Source: Setaria digitata
Lineage: Eukaryota; Nematoda; Chromadorea; Rhabditida; Setariidae
NCBI GenBank assembly: GCA_003640385.1
Contig: RCAB01000075.1
Span: 122,614 to 186,613 of the forward strand
DNA length: 64,000 nt
Reading direction: 5' to 3'
A model generated the notes under the pieces. It was not told where the DNA came from and made no database searches. It saw nothing but the letters and a program-made list of their open reading frames with translations. Of this stretch, positions 31,247-43,200 are shown one piece after another. Numbering within the stretch: position 1 is the stretch's first letter; each line of letters begins with the position of its first letter. Made by a program: the position numbers and the translations under genes.

Positions 31247-34200
31247 TTAGTTACTATGCACAAATAGAAGCTGGAAAGGCCCAACAACATTATTCCACCT
31301 AACGCTTGTTTCAATTCATTCAAGTATTCAATTACCAAAATTTAATGAATTAAAAGAAAACTTCCAGGAAAAAAAGTTGCTCAATATTGGATAAAAATAG
31401 AGCTTAGACCTGTAAATGAATTTTGAAATGCCTACAAGTTATAACAACAGTTTCTCTAGAAGGCAAATTGAACTTGGAATTTATTTGATAGCAGCTATAA
31501 ATTTTTTTCAATCTGATTAAGAAATAAGAAAAAAAAAAAAAAAGGAATTCCATTCCTAAAATATTAGAAACTTTTCCAGTTGGAATTTCACAAGTAATGT
31601 CGAAATTCACATTTTTTGAAACCAGTGAAGAATTATGAAAAAGGATATTACTCTATCTAAAAATGAATAAAAACCGATTACATACAAACGGAACTGAAAA
31701 AAAGGCAAAAATAAACACTATATAAGTCTGGAATATTCAAGTTCAACTTAGTCATATTAATGGAATGCCAGGGAAAATTGCATAAGAGCCGAAAACGTTC
31801 CAAATAAATCGGAATAATTATATAGAGAAGACGGCAACGAAAAACTTGTCATCAAAATAATTTGAGCGTCATATTAAATATCCTCATTACAAGGAGTGAG
31901 CTATTGAACTGTGAATTTGTGACACGGTTTTAAACAAGGGGCTAATGCTTGAAACCAGCACATATGACGTATGTTTAGTTGAAATACTGAAATAATTTAA
32001 TTTTTTTGTGCAATTTTGAACCTAATTTTCTTGACTTACTGAAGGTTCGCGATCGAATGACCGATCAGTATAAAAAAAAATTCATTAGCAAATGACACTT
32101 ACCGTAGAGTTCCTTTGTACGAACCTAACGGATAATCCCTAATAACAAGTAAGTTGAAACATCGAGCTAATTGTGATAGCGCACTCGTATTCCCATCATA
32201 AACAACAATAACAGTTCTAAAAAATATCGTAAGTTATTCCCACTAATGGAAAGAAATTCAAATTATGAATTAGATCCACTAAAAAGTATGTAGTACAATT
32301 AATTTCAGTATCCTCTCACCATGGTCATAACGATAGAGCATACTAGCATAGTCAAACACAGTGTATTGTAAGGAATCTCAAACAAATCAGTGTATTTTTT
32401 AAAAGCACTTTTTCAAAGATGTTCGAAGCAATCTTAATTTCATCTACCAAATCTAACGAAAACCTGCGATTTAATAATAGAAGGGCATATAACAGAAAGG
32501 CTTACGCAACAGAATTAGCAATGGAATCGCTTTCCTCGTTTCTAAAGAATGGTTCTTCGCGACAATTTATAGAATCTTTTGTATAAAATTTCAAACCATT
32601 AGCAATGATTTTTCTTAATTCTGCATCATAGCTTTTTTCATTCAGTAGATCTGGATCTCGTATTTTTTCATCACCATTTCTGAAATCTTTCTAATTCTAG
32701 TCAAAAATTCCTTTCAAATAAACAAACTGGAAGGAATAGCTTTTGTGCATCACTGTGATCAAAATTTCCACAAAGAATGATCAAAAATAAAGTGTATTCT
32801 GGCATCTACATTCCTGCAGATAAACGAATATAAACACATAAACACTAACAGAAAAACGTCCTTTCTTGTCAATTCCTTCGACGTCGTCCCATCTTTTGTT
32901 AATGAAATTAAATCAAGGGATTTGATATGTTGAACACGTGATACCGCGGATATATACGAGACAACAGGAATCAACCACCCAAAATTTGTTTTTTCACAGC
33001 ACTTCAACAAAAAGAATGTGTAGGATGAAATGCACTAGGAACATCACACAGTGTAGGAAATAATGATTCAAGAAAATGACACTACCCTTCCACTGTGATA
33101 ATAAGGGATACCATGTTTTCATACTGCTTCAACATAATATCCGCGGCTTCCGAATTACTTCCTGCTTTCTATTATCGAAATCTAAGTTAATAGGTTTTTA
33201 TTCCTGTTCAGGACTAATACTACACAATGTATAGCTTTATTTTATTGGTTCAATTAACTCAGACTTACTTGTCTATTCGCTAAAAATCTGTCGTAAAACG
33301 ACTTTTTGATCATATAAGCACCAGCTGCAGCACCATTTTCAATACGATATACGAAGGAAACATCTTCATCACGAGTTCTAACCACTAGAAAGTTTAAGTT
33401 CCAACAACTTAATTAGAACCGGAAATTTTTGATAATGGATTTAAAATCCTGCTTGCGATGGCAAGTTCTAATTATAATATCACATCATTAATAAAAAACA
33501 ACATTCTGTAAAAAAAAGGATAAAATTTGAGGTACATCACACTCCTCAGCAAACCCTTCAGTAATTTGACAATAGTCATTGTCAGGAATATCATTGAAAA
33601 GAAATCTGAATAATTGCGCCATTGAAAAGCAGAATGAAAAATTTTTTTGGAACGAAAAATTACTATTTTCATTAAGTGTGAGGACGACGCTTGCGGTGTC
33701 ATCTTTCAGGAAGTATGGTAGCAGTTGTGCAAGGAAATACAGAAAACCAGGTAACAAAACTGTATCTTCTTCAATAACAATCAGACATGGTGCAGATGGG
33801 AATAGTACCATCATACGATCAATTCCTTCCAGCACAAAGTCTACAAATGATAGAGGAATATTTCTATAAATTTAACCCTGCAAATTACTGTCTAATATTT
33901 TTATTAAAAGCTTGTGTTAAAGGAATATAAGAAAAACGACAATCCTTAAAATACCATTATAAGAAGCGGAGTTGTTGATTGGCAAAGCTCTAACATGAAA
34001 TAGTGCACTTAGGTCTGATATTTCGCCATAAATTGAATCAAATCCAACAACAACGTTTTGGAGATTAATGCCACCTTGGTTATAGATGCTTTCCAAGCAC
34101 AGACGTATATTATTCATATTCAGACCTAAAAGAGAGCAGCATATAGTGCAGAGACCAGAATCAAAGAGTTTCGAAAAAAAAAAAAAAAACCTGAGTACCT

Positions 34201-37200
34201 GGTAAGAAAAAATCAAAGGACACGATAGTTGATGGGACTAGTACGAAAAGAAAATCTAAACTTCTGGAACTACAAAAAGGGAAAGAAATCATGTATAACT
34301 TGTATATAAGCATAAAAAATATGAATTAAAAAAAAAATACCTCCTGCAAGTAGTATCGGGATGGAATAAACGGAATCAGTTGATGATAAGTGAGCATGCG
34401 CACTACGTGGTACCAATGGTTCATCAAGACGGTTTTCTAAAATCAAATAACACTAATATCTCTGATATGTCTTAACAAATATTAAAAAAGAAATGAAACT
34501 ATTAATTTCATTCCTTAATATCCTCAAACGCTATCAATTCCAGATTCTGCTAAGGAAAAAAATTATGGCAGATCTTAAACCACCACAGATATATAAAACA
34601 AACGCGTTCGCCGCGCAACTAATCAAGGACAAAACCTACGGCACAAAATGCATACGGCATACACGAATGAATACGTGAATCCGCAAAAAAAAACAACATG
34701 AAAAATCTAAAAGAAATGTACAAGGAAGAAAAAAAGACATAAACATCGAAACAACATAAAGAAAAGAAAAAAAAAAAAAAAGAGAAAAACTATTCATATA
34801 CGTAACAAAACATCGTACAGTAACGAACCATCACAAAAATCTTCATAACCATCATATCGAGAGCAAAAGTGTCTTCGAAGCATATTTTGTGCTTTTGGCA
34901 ATCGATTTTTCACTGTTTTAAGTCCATCCACTGAAAAATCTCCGAAAGGGACTGACATTTATACTTTAGGTACCGTGAAATAGCTTTAACCTACACACTG
35001 AAGGTACACAAAGAGTTTGTTTGATCGGTTTCGCCCAATCACTGCCAGATGGTAAATTCATATCCTCGAAAGGAGTGTAGCCATCAATTCCTTTTTGGCC
35101 GATGAAATACCATGAAGCACGAAATTTCAGGCGATGTATAAGACTTGAGCCCAACTCATAAAAAATATGCTTCGCCATGTCTGATAAGCTGAAGAGACAA
35201 TATACGGTTTCGATTTCTATTTTTAAATGATAATCTAAAAATCATTAACTACAAAAAAAGAAAAAGACTGTCAACTGCAAACCTATTTGATGCCTCATCG
35301 AAACTGATCACAGCCAGAATCTCTCCATGCGACAGTTGCTCCAAAAACAATACCAGATCAGAACTCTCTAAAAAGAATAAAATAGAAACGAAGTGAGTCA
35401 TAAAAATGACCAAAAGCATGAGTTTACTTTTAAAGGAAATGTAAAATTAACAGAGATAAAGTACTCTGAACCACTTTTCCAATAAATATTAAAAACCTTC
35501 AAGGTAGGTATCATAATGCCCCGTACGCATTACTTGATGAGTTTTCGAGTCAATCACAACCAAATTCAGCCCACGACCAGCAGAATTCAAATTCCGATCT
35601 ACTATTCTGCAATTTGTACTTTACTAACCTGATGGACATATTAATAAGAAATGATGTCTGACGAATGATATAGTCAAAATAGTAAGTGCCTAACGGACTT
35701 TATAAAGTAATGAACCATCGGATACTTCTTTCTTTAAACGTAAAGCTAGCCAAATTTCTACCAGAACTAGTGATACTTACAGTCTTCCATTGACGCACAA
35801 CTGCGGCGAATCATCCTTGTCCTTCCCCGAATAAAAAAACATTGGAATTTCATCTAAAACTTATATTACTTTGCAGCAGAACTATTTGGTGATAATCAAA
35901 ATTACTCGAATTTAACTTACAATGGTTACATTCATCTTCATATTTCCACCAATATTTGTCGCTCTAAGTAAAAGGAATAAAAAGTTCCGTAAAAAGTTGA
36001 GACCCGAAGTTAACCAAACAAAAACGTATGAGACATGCAGTCTTAGGACTCAAACTGCATCAATACCTATTGAGCTGTGGCTGACAATGGTCAACACTTG
36101 AGCGAATGGAATCCTTGGTTACTTAGTGGAGAACATAATTAATTAACAGCATGAATTCTTGCTGAATGCAGCTATGAATCAAATGAAATTACATAAACAA
36201 ATCTTTCATAAAACATTATTTGTTGAAAAAGAAGATTAAACCTTCCAAACAGCTTTCTGGATGACCACAGTTCGGCAACTCTGCGCCCAATTTCACCTCC
36301 GTTTTCTGTCCTTTTACAACTGACAGCTGACTAATTACATGCTCATCAATATGATGCGTTTCCGGTGGCCGTATTGTAACATTTGACAGTTCGCCCACTA
36401 AACGCAGACAAATTCCCATTAGAAAGAAAAACTTCAGCAGGAAATTAAATCCAAACTTAAAACTTATTACGATCCTATATGTGGAATGATACTTCCACAA
36501 GAAATCTATACAAACATATGGATACGCGTGGACGAATCATTACCGCATGCAAAAAATAACCCATCGATGTAAAAATAACCACAACTCTTTTATTGTTCAA
36601 AGAATGTTGTAATGAGGCTCAGCAAATCGTACAACATCCTTTATCAGAAGAAATAATTTTTTGATAAAAAGTAGCAGATAAAGGTAATTAAATTTGAAGT
36701 TTTCAACAACCCAGAAGAATTCTCTGGCAAACCATAAATATAATAGAACTGAAAATTTTGACATACTTGGTGTCGTCAAACACCTGACATAATACTTCGG
36801 ATCTGCTATTCCCAGTGAAACGACCTTTAAGAAAAAAATATATTAAATGAAAAAATTTATGATAAGTCAGATGGAATATTTATATAGCACTTAAAAGATT
36901 AATCTCAAAAAAACCACGAAATTCAAATAAAAATCGTAATAAACATGGTCAAAGGAAAACAATGAAGGTTCGAAGAAATTACCTTTTCAAAAGCCGCTAC
37001 AACTGATAGTCCTAGCTGTCCCACAAAAAGTATGCTGCTTCCCGTCTCATACTTTGCAAGTGATAGGCCAAACAAACGTAACAACTGTCGTGTTTCCGCT
37101 GAGACTCTGCATTATTCATTGATAGTCACTACTTTACGGAGCATTTACAAATACAGATGAAAATATTCTATTCTTTTGGAGAAATGTGAACTAGACATCT

Positions 37201-38047
37201 ACTAGCTTACTTTACCAATGTCAAATTGTTAGCTGTTTTACAACTACAGTAAATGTGTGAGGGAGTCAATGAACAATAAACTTGAGAAATGGGAAGGTGC
37301 AAAGATTCTCATAACCAGTACGCAGATATCATACGGCCTTAAAGACATCCAAGTGCTAAAGCAGAAATTAAATTACTAAATACACTGAAGTACAACAGGA
37401 GAAAAAACATACTTCGAAGAGACGTCCCCATATGAAGTCCCAACAATAATTTCATAACTCTGTATTTGAGTCAATAACTTTATAACAGAAAAATCACTAT
37501 TTTGAACGCTTAAATAATGCACACTGACCATTCTTTTCTTGCCTGCAATATAAAAGCTTTTATTTTCCTTGTTTTCTTCTAATTTTTTTCAAAAACAATC
37601 AGCAATGGTAATGCAACAAATAAACTTCTATGGTTCTTCGAGAAAATATATACACATATATATATGTAAATTATATATATATATATAAAACATTTATATA
37701 TATATAATGAAAAAGTATATATATTTTATTTTATATCTATATATAAAATAGAAAGGCAAATGCAGCATTCCAGGCAGTGCGAAAGAACAGAATATAATGT
37801 TGCCACTCTCACTGTACTCATTACTATGGTTATATTAACACATTCAACAAAATACGAAGAAATATGGAACAAGATGTAGTAACTTATTAGGATGATTCGA
37901 TGAATAGACAAAAGATTAAAAATACGACAGAAACAAACTGAGAACGTACTGTTTAGAACAGCGATATTTAATCCTCTAACTAATTTTGAACTATCAAACA
38001 ATCTGAAAAAAAATTAAATTATTAGTTTACAGTTTATATAGTTCAAT

Positions 38048-38084
<37 letters not shown>

Positions 38085-38697
38085 AGTTGAAATCTAAATA
38101 TACTTTTTTGGAAGGAATCCACATAGCATATGATCACACATATAAAGCGCTAAGTTTTTGCATAAATAAAACAACCTTTTATTATTTAGGCAAAGCAAAG
38201 GTGGTTTCGTTCGACTTTCTGGTCTCAATAAGATTGCTATCTCTTCCTTAGGACAATGAGTATTTCTTATGCATTCACTTTCTGAAAGAAAATAAATTAA
38301 AAATTCCACAAATGTCGCAGTCCATTCCATTATGTTCATCTGGCATCATTTAAATTTACAGTAATGCTTGTCAGGTTTTAAATTAAGAACTTGAACATTT
38401 TCATTATTGTCATAATATGGAATGATTCATACCACCAACTCTAACAGGAACAATATTTCTTCGCAGTTGAGTCCAGCCTGTAAAAAAAAGACAATAGTTT
38501 CTATTTTTTTCAACCTACAAGTGAAATTCCTGGTAAAACATAATTTCCCCAAAACGTAATATACTGTAGCTATAGAACTCACTGAGAAATTTACCATTGC
38601 TGTATCGGGACAAATGTATATTTCGAATAATTATCAATAAAGTGAGGAATAAAATTAAGAGAAGTGAAATTCGCTTGAACCAATTTAAACGAAGCAT
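31247..38697 (-). CDS. POMGNT1: POMGNT1-like GT13 glycosyltransferase with two ILEI/PANDER domains
   Basis: Exons from high to low: 38697-38595, 38477-38433, 38281-38176, 38002-37950, 37542-37413, 37106-36983, 36824-36767, 36397-36242, 36121-36067, 35961-35921, 35853-35781, 35606-35497, 35367-35283, 35188-34995, 34930-34829, 34436-34341, 34125-33955, 33840-33664, 33384-33269, 33168-33094, 33001-32858, 32690-32506, 32216-32103, 31304-31247. They total 2571 nt, 856 aa, all phases consistent. A short cytosolic tail and a TM anchor (residues 10-24) make it a type II Golgi-like protein. ILEI domain 1 is at about 85-203 (RGLNIAVLN), followed by a Cys-rich linker. ILEI domain 2 is at about 316-442 (RGLNLVVIDS, FRASWYFIGQKGI). 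The GT13 domain has an EED metal motif at 591-593 and a POMGNT1-type tail (SYDAEL...INCREEPF). Vertebrate POMGNT1 adds GlcNAc to O-mannose on dystroglycan. Least certain junctions: 33094/33001, 32858/32690 and the last exon. Confidence 0.85.
37645..37745 (+). repeat. AT/TATA microsatellite
   Basis: Dense ATATAT repeats with short interruptions in a glycosyltransferase intron, the intron between exons 38002-37950 and 37542-37413. Confidence 0.85.
38052..38082 (+). repeat. 31-A homopolymer in a glycosyltransferase intron
   Basis: Pure A run. It is one of few long homopolymers in the central part of the window. Confidence 0.85.
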
Positions 38698-40208
38698 TTG
38701 TTAAAGTATGATTAGTGCTTTCCTTTCCCTCAAATCTGAAAATAAAAGAAATCCTTTGTATAATACTTTCCCAATCTTCCTATTTTTGTACGTAACATTT
38801 CCTATGGCATCAACTAGGAAATTTCTTCTTAATATCTAATCAAGAAGGACGAATACGTCTATTTGCTCATTTTTATTTATTCATTTTTTTTTTTTAATAT
38901 GCTTTATCGATAAAATGATATGTATTCCTTCACATGCTGACAATGAAATCATTAATACCTGCTTGAAAGCGTCCATAAATTGCCCCATCATGGAATTGCT
39001 AGTTCATACACTATTAGTTTGCTGCAGAAAATATTACAGTTATAATTTTTATCATCTCAACATCATTATTATCTTTAACGCAGATTAATCAGAAACGAGG
39101 TTTTCTGTGGCGAAAAAAAAAAAAACTCATCGGAGGTACTGAAAGATGAGAGACAAATTTATATCACTTCATTGATATAACTGAAGAAAATGATACCGAA
39201 TTCTCGATATGATACTACGGTATACTGGGAAAAACTCCGAAAACAACCGCAAGTGAGCTAGCAGTTTCTTACAATCTAATTTACAGGTAGGACAAATTCA
39301 TAGTATAGCATTTTCAGAGTGGATTGAAATATTCATGAAATCAGAAATAGCAACTTTTGAAAAATATTTTTCGTTACTGTTCAGTCATTCAATTTCAACC
39401 TTCAGCTATAAATGGCACATCGTCATTTACAAGAGGTACAGTATAAAAAATAAAAGGCTGATAAGGAAAACGGGATCACTTTCTGTAACTAAATTATGTT
39501 AATGTTCGATATTACTACCAAGGTTGGGATACTGGAAATGGATTATCAGAAATCATAAGATCGCTCAGGTGCAATTAAAAAGACCATGAAGATGAGATTA
39601 GACTCAGCAAGGTCACGTAGTAGTGGTCAATAGTGGCTGAAGAATCAGACTTCAGGTGCAGAGACCATAAAAGTAAGGGTCTAGAGTGGTAGAACAGTTA
39701 GACTCCAGATGAAGGGATTAGGGAGATGTAAAGGAGTTGTACAGAATCAGGAACGGTTGGAGAGTTAGAGTTCAAATAAAAAGATCACAGAAACTGTGAG
39801 GAACTGCAACATCAAACAAGATCGAGAGTAGGTAAGGGTTCGAGTGAACAGCTTACAAAGATAGCAGGAAACTAAAGGTCACGCACGTCAGCAGTGACTG
39901 AGTGTTAGACTTCGAGTAAATAGTATCATAGAGATCGCAGAGAACTGCATCAGTGTCACGTAAGTGGAGAGTAAATGAAGATTAGATTTCGAGTGAACAG
40001 TTCACCGAGACTGAAAAAAAACCGTGAGGTTAAGTGAGTAAAGGTCAAGTACGAAGTGTAAAATTTTAAATGTACATTGTCCTCATTTCATTAGCGGGCA
40101 TTTTTGAACTGGTTTAGAGCTAAATTGCCGTTAATACATCATAGGATAATTTTCTGTAAAGATGCTAAAGTGGTAGACCGAGAGTAATGAAATAATATTC
40201 AGAAGATC
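38698..40208. promoter_or_regulatory. divergent intergenic region between the glycosyltransferase and METTL13 genes
   Basis: The two start codons face away from each other across 1.5 kb, so both promoters must lie here. No TATA or other core element could be fixed. Its right half carries a decayed tandem repeat, listed separately. No gene was found. Confidence 0.6.
39560..40050 (+). repeat. decayed tandem repeat, about seven units of 55-90 bp
   Basis: Recurring blocks of the form GTTAGACTTCGAGTGAA, then a run like TCACAGAGA, then GAACTGCA, then GGTCACGTAAGTGG. Anchors occur near 39563, 39649, 39702, 39771, 39838, 39911 and 39988. Units have diverged and differ in length, but the order of blocks is kept. 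The segment is richer in G than its surroundings. Confidence 0.65.
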
Positions 40209-43200
40209 ATGTCGATTATTCCCGAGAACTCGAAGGATTTCAAAGATCCGTCATTCTGGAAGGAGTTTTACAAGGATTCCAAGAATGCGTTCGAATGGTA
40301 TGATTGCTAAAGTTATTTCATTATTAACATCATGTATTACATACTATACTTGGATCAAATATCATAAATTAATAATTATTGTACGCATAAATTACATATG
40401 TATTTACGAAGCCACTTCTGAGTTGCACATAGACATACCTATGTATTGCAGGTATGGTGATTTTGACAGTTTTGGACGCACTTTAATTAAATATTTGAAA
40501 TCAACTGATAAAATTCTACAAATTGGATGTGGCAGTTCAGAATTAGCAAGTCAGGTATGTTTCAGGTGTTCAGGCTTCTACATTTTTGCCATTTTTGTTT
40601 CAGGCATAATTTTCATTGGTGCTGTGAGAGAAAGCTGAGTAATTTAAACGTGACTAGAAGCAGGAGACAGCCTAAAATTTTGTATTTTCAATCTTTCTCC
40701 TGTATTTTATAGCTTTACGATAATGGTTACCGAATAGTTGATAGTATCGACACTGATGAAGGTGTCATCCAGAAACAGATTTCCAAGAATAGTTCATCGA
40801 GGCCGGAATTGCAGTTTTCATGTTGTTCAGCAACAAAAGTAAGGTTTTCTGCATCGGCCACTTACACTGTACAACCGATGTTATTTGAAAATTGTTCAAA
40901 TATAGTAGAAGAATACAACGGAATTAATAGAATATTTGCATATACCATTTAATAAATTTTCTCCGAATACTCTTTTTTTCTTTGTTTTGAAGATTGATAC
41001 CCCAGATCAAAACTACAATGTTGTCTTGGATAAAGGAACGCTCGACGCATTAATGCCATCCGCGCGTGAAAGTATGACGGGGGACGTTGAAAAAATGTTT
41101 GCTGAGGTATGCCGAGTGCTTGCGGTTGGAGGTCGATACATTATTTTTACTCTTGCTCAAAAGCACGTGCTCAGTTCATATATTCTCTTTTTCTTGAAAC
41201 GGTTTGTTTCATGGATTTATATGCCATCATGGAAATTTAATTTAGGTGAAAATTAAGGTAGAAGAGCTCTGAGTAATTTGGCCCCGATTCTTATTTGAAA
41301 TTCAAGTTCCAAGTCTCACCGGACCCTTTGCTGTATAATTTAAATTCTTTCTATTTGTGTTTATCTGAGCAGCACTTTATATATGAAAAGGAAATAGAGT
41401 TTTATAAAAGGATGAAAGGAATTGAGCATCGATTTCAGAATTCACTTGATGTGAACATTCTTGTTTCTTCAATTGTGAATAAGAATGTAGATGCAAATTC
41501 AAGATTTGACTAATCATGGTACCATGTCTATTGTTTGCAGGTATGAATAACATGAATTTATAGGAAGGATTTTATGATACGGGTTGAAAAGAATAGTGAT
41601 GCCGACTGGAAATTTCCTTTGCCAGTATTTTTGCTTGTCGGAACAAAACTTCGTGTTTCTCTTCACTCACCCGTGAGTTTTTATTTATTTTTGCTCCTTA
41701 TAGAGTGCAGCGCAGTCTTCCACTTTAAATTACGGGAGATTGTTTTTAGCTCAGTTGCATCACAAACAGTGGACGGATTATGTCTTTTTTTTTTTTCTCG
41801 GAATTAACAAAGACAAATATCTTCGTTAATTCCGAGAAAAAGTTTGTGAATTTTTATAAGCGATTTTATTCAGTAGTGAAGGTGTAGTGTAGTGTTTGGT
41901 CGTGCAGAAAATGCCAGTTTGTTACTTACAGTACATGGAGCTCATACTTTCACCTGAAAGAAAAGGAGCTAAATTCACAGACTCGGAGGATTTGATCAGC
42001 GCGGTAAATGCGGAGCAGGAATTTTCAAGATTTCGTCATCTATGTTCCAAGTATGAATCATGCAGTATACAAGAATCATGTGTAATTAGTAATTTTTCAA
42101 GTAAATGGCGTTGGGTTCATATCTAGTGCTTGGAGAATTAGGCATGTCAGTGATTATGACATAGTAACGATAGTTACTGCACTGGAAAAACTATGTGTCT
42201 TTCCTAATTGGATCATACATTTTTGGGAACTCTTTAGAAAACTGGATGAAGAAGTAAGTATGATACTTCATGACAGTGATGAAAAGCCGCGATATCGAAT
42301 AGCAGTTCTTGACGACCCAGAAGTCAATGTCCTAAATTCCTTTGCTGTATTCATCGTTCCAGTTGGCAGGTTGTTCCATTTCTGGTGAAGTAATAGTAGT
42401 TCTGGGTGCTTTTACTGCTGCATTAAATATTTAAACAGCCAGTTTTTGCGTGCGTCAGAACATGATGTCAGAATAAAGTTCTAGTACTTTAGAGATCATG
42501 ATTGGTTTTTCGCTACTGAAAAGGGACGCTCATCCTTGCGAAAACAATGCAGTAAAGATCGATTAGCGGTTGTTACACTTTATCGTGATCAAAAATATGA
42601 AAATATGGATCAAGTTAAGGATGAATTGGGTCCATATGTAATACAGCTCACTCCAGCAACGTTACTTCAAACGGTTCTGATTTACTGCTGTACTTTAATT
42701 TTATATCATCAGATTTTATGTTTTATGCCATGTTGTTCATACGGGTCATTTCAGCGTAAATCATTGGTTGAGTTCCTTTCGCTCGGTAAAATTGACGTTA
42801 AGGAAACTCGTGCCACAGGGTATTCGAACTTCAATGGACCATGGGCAGTAGAAGATGTTCGCATACAAAGTTCACTATATCGAAGACTTGTCTTTTTGTC
42901 TGCGCAGAATCTTGTACAATCTGAAGCAAAACTTATTCGTAAGTTTTATTTGGAAAATATATCCATAATGAAAATAAAACTTATTGTCGTCTCTTATGCA
43001 AAATCTGTCTGTGTCCAATTGCTTGATTAAGAACAGTACAACATTAAGCTGTTTACTTTTCTTCTGATATTTTCAGGTGTGAGGACCGGAACTTTTTTTT
43101 TTCGCACGAATTTGAGACTCATAGTTGTTTAATCCCACCCAAACAAGTAATTGTAATATGATAGAAATCACTGTTTCAAAGGAAGAAGCAAATCAGAGTT

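Noticed and set aside
31236..31350. Alternative minus-strand frame for the last glycosyltransferase exon, hydrophobic and ending at a TGA
   Set aside because: It has no acceptor in phase. The other frame has a CAAG acceptor, matches phase 2 and resembles the family tail better.
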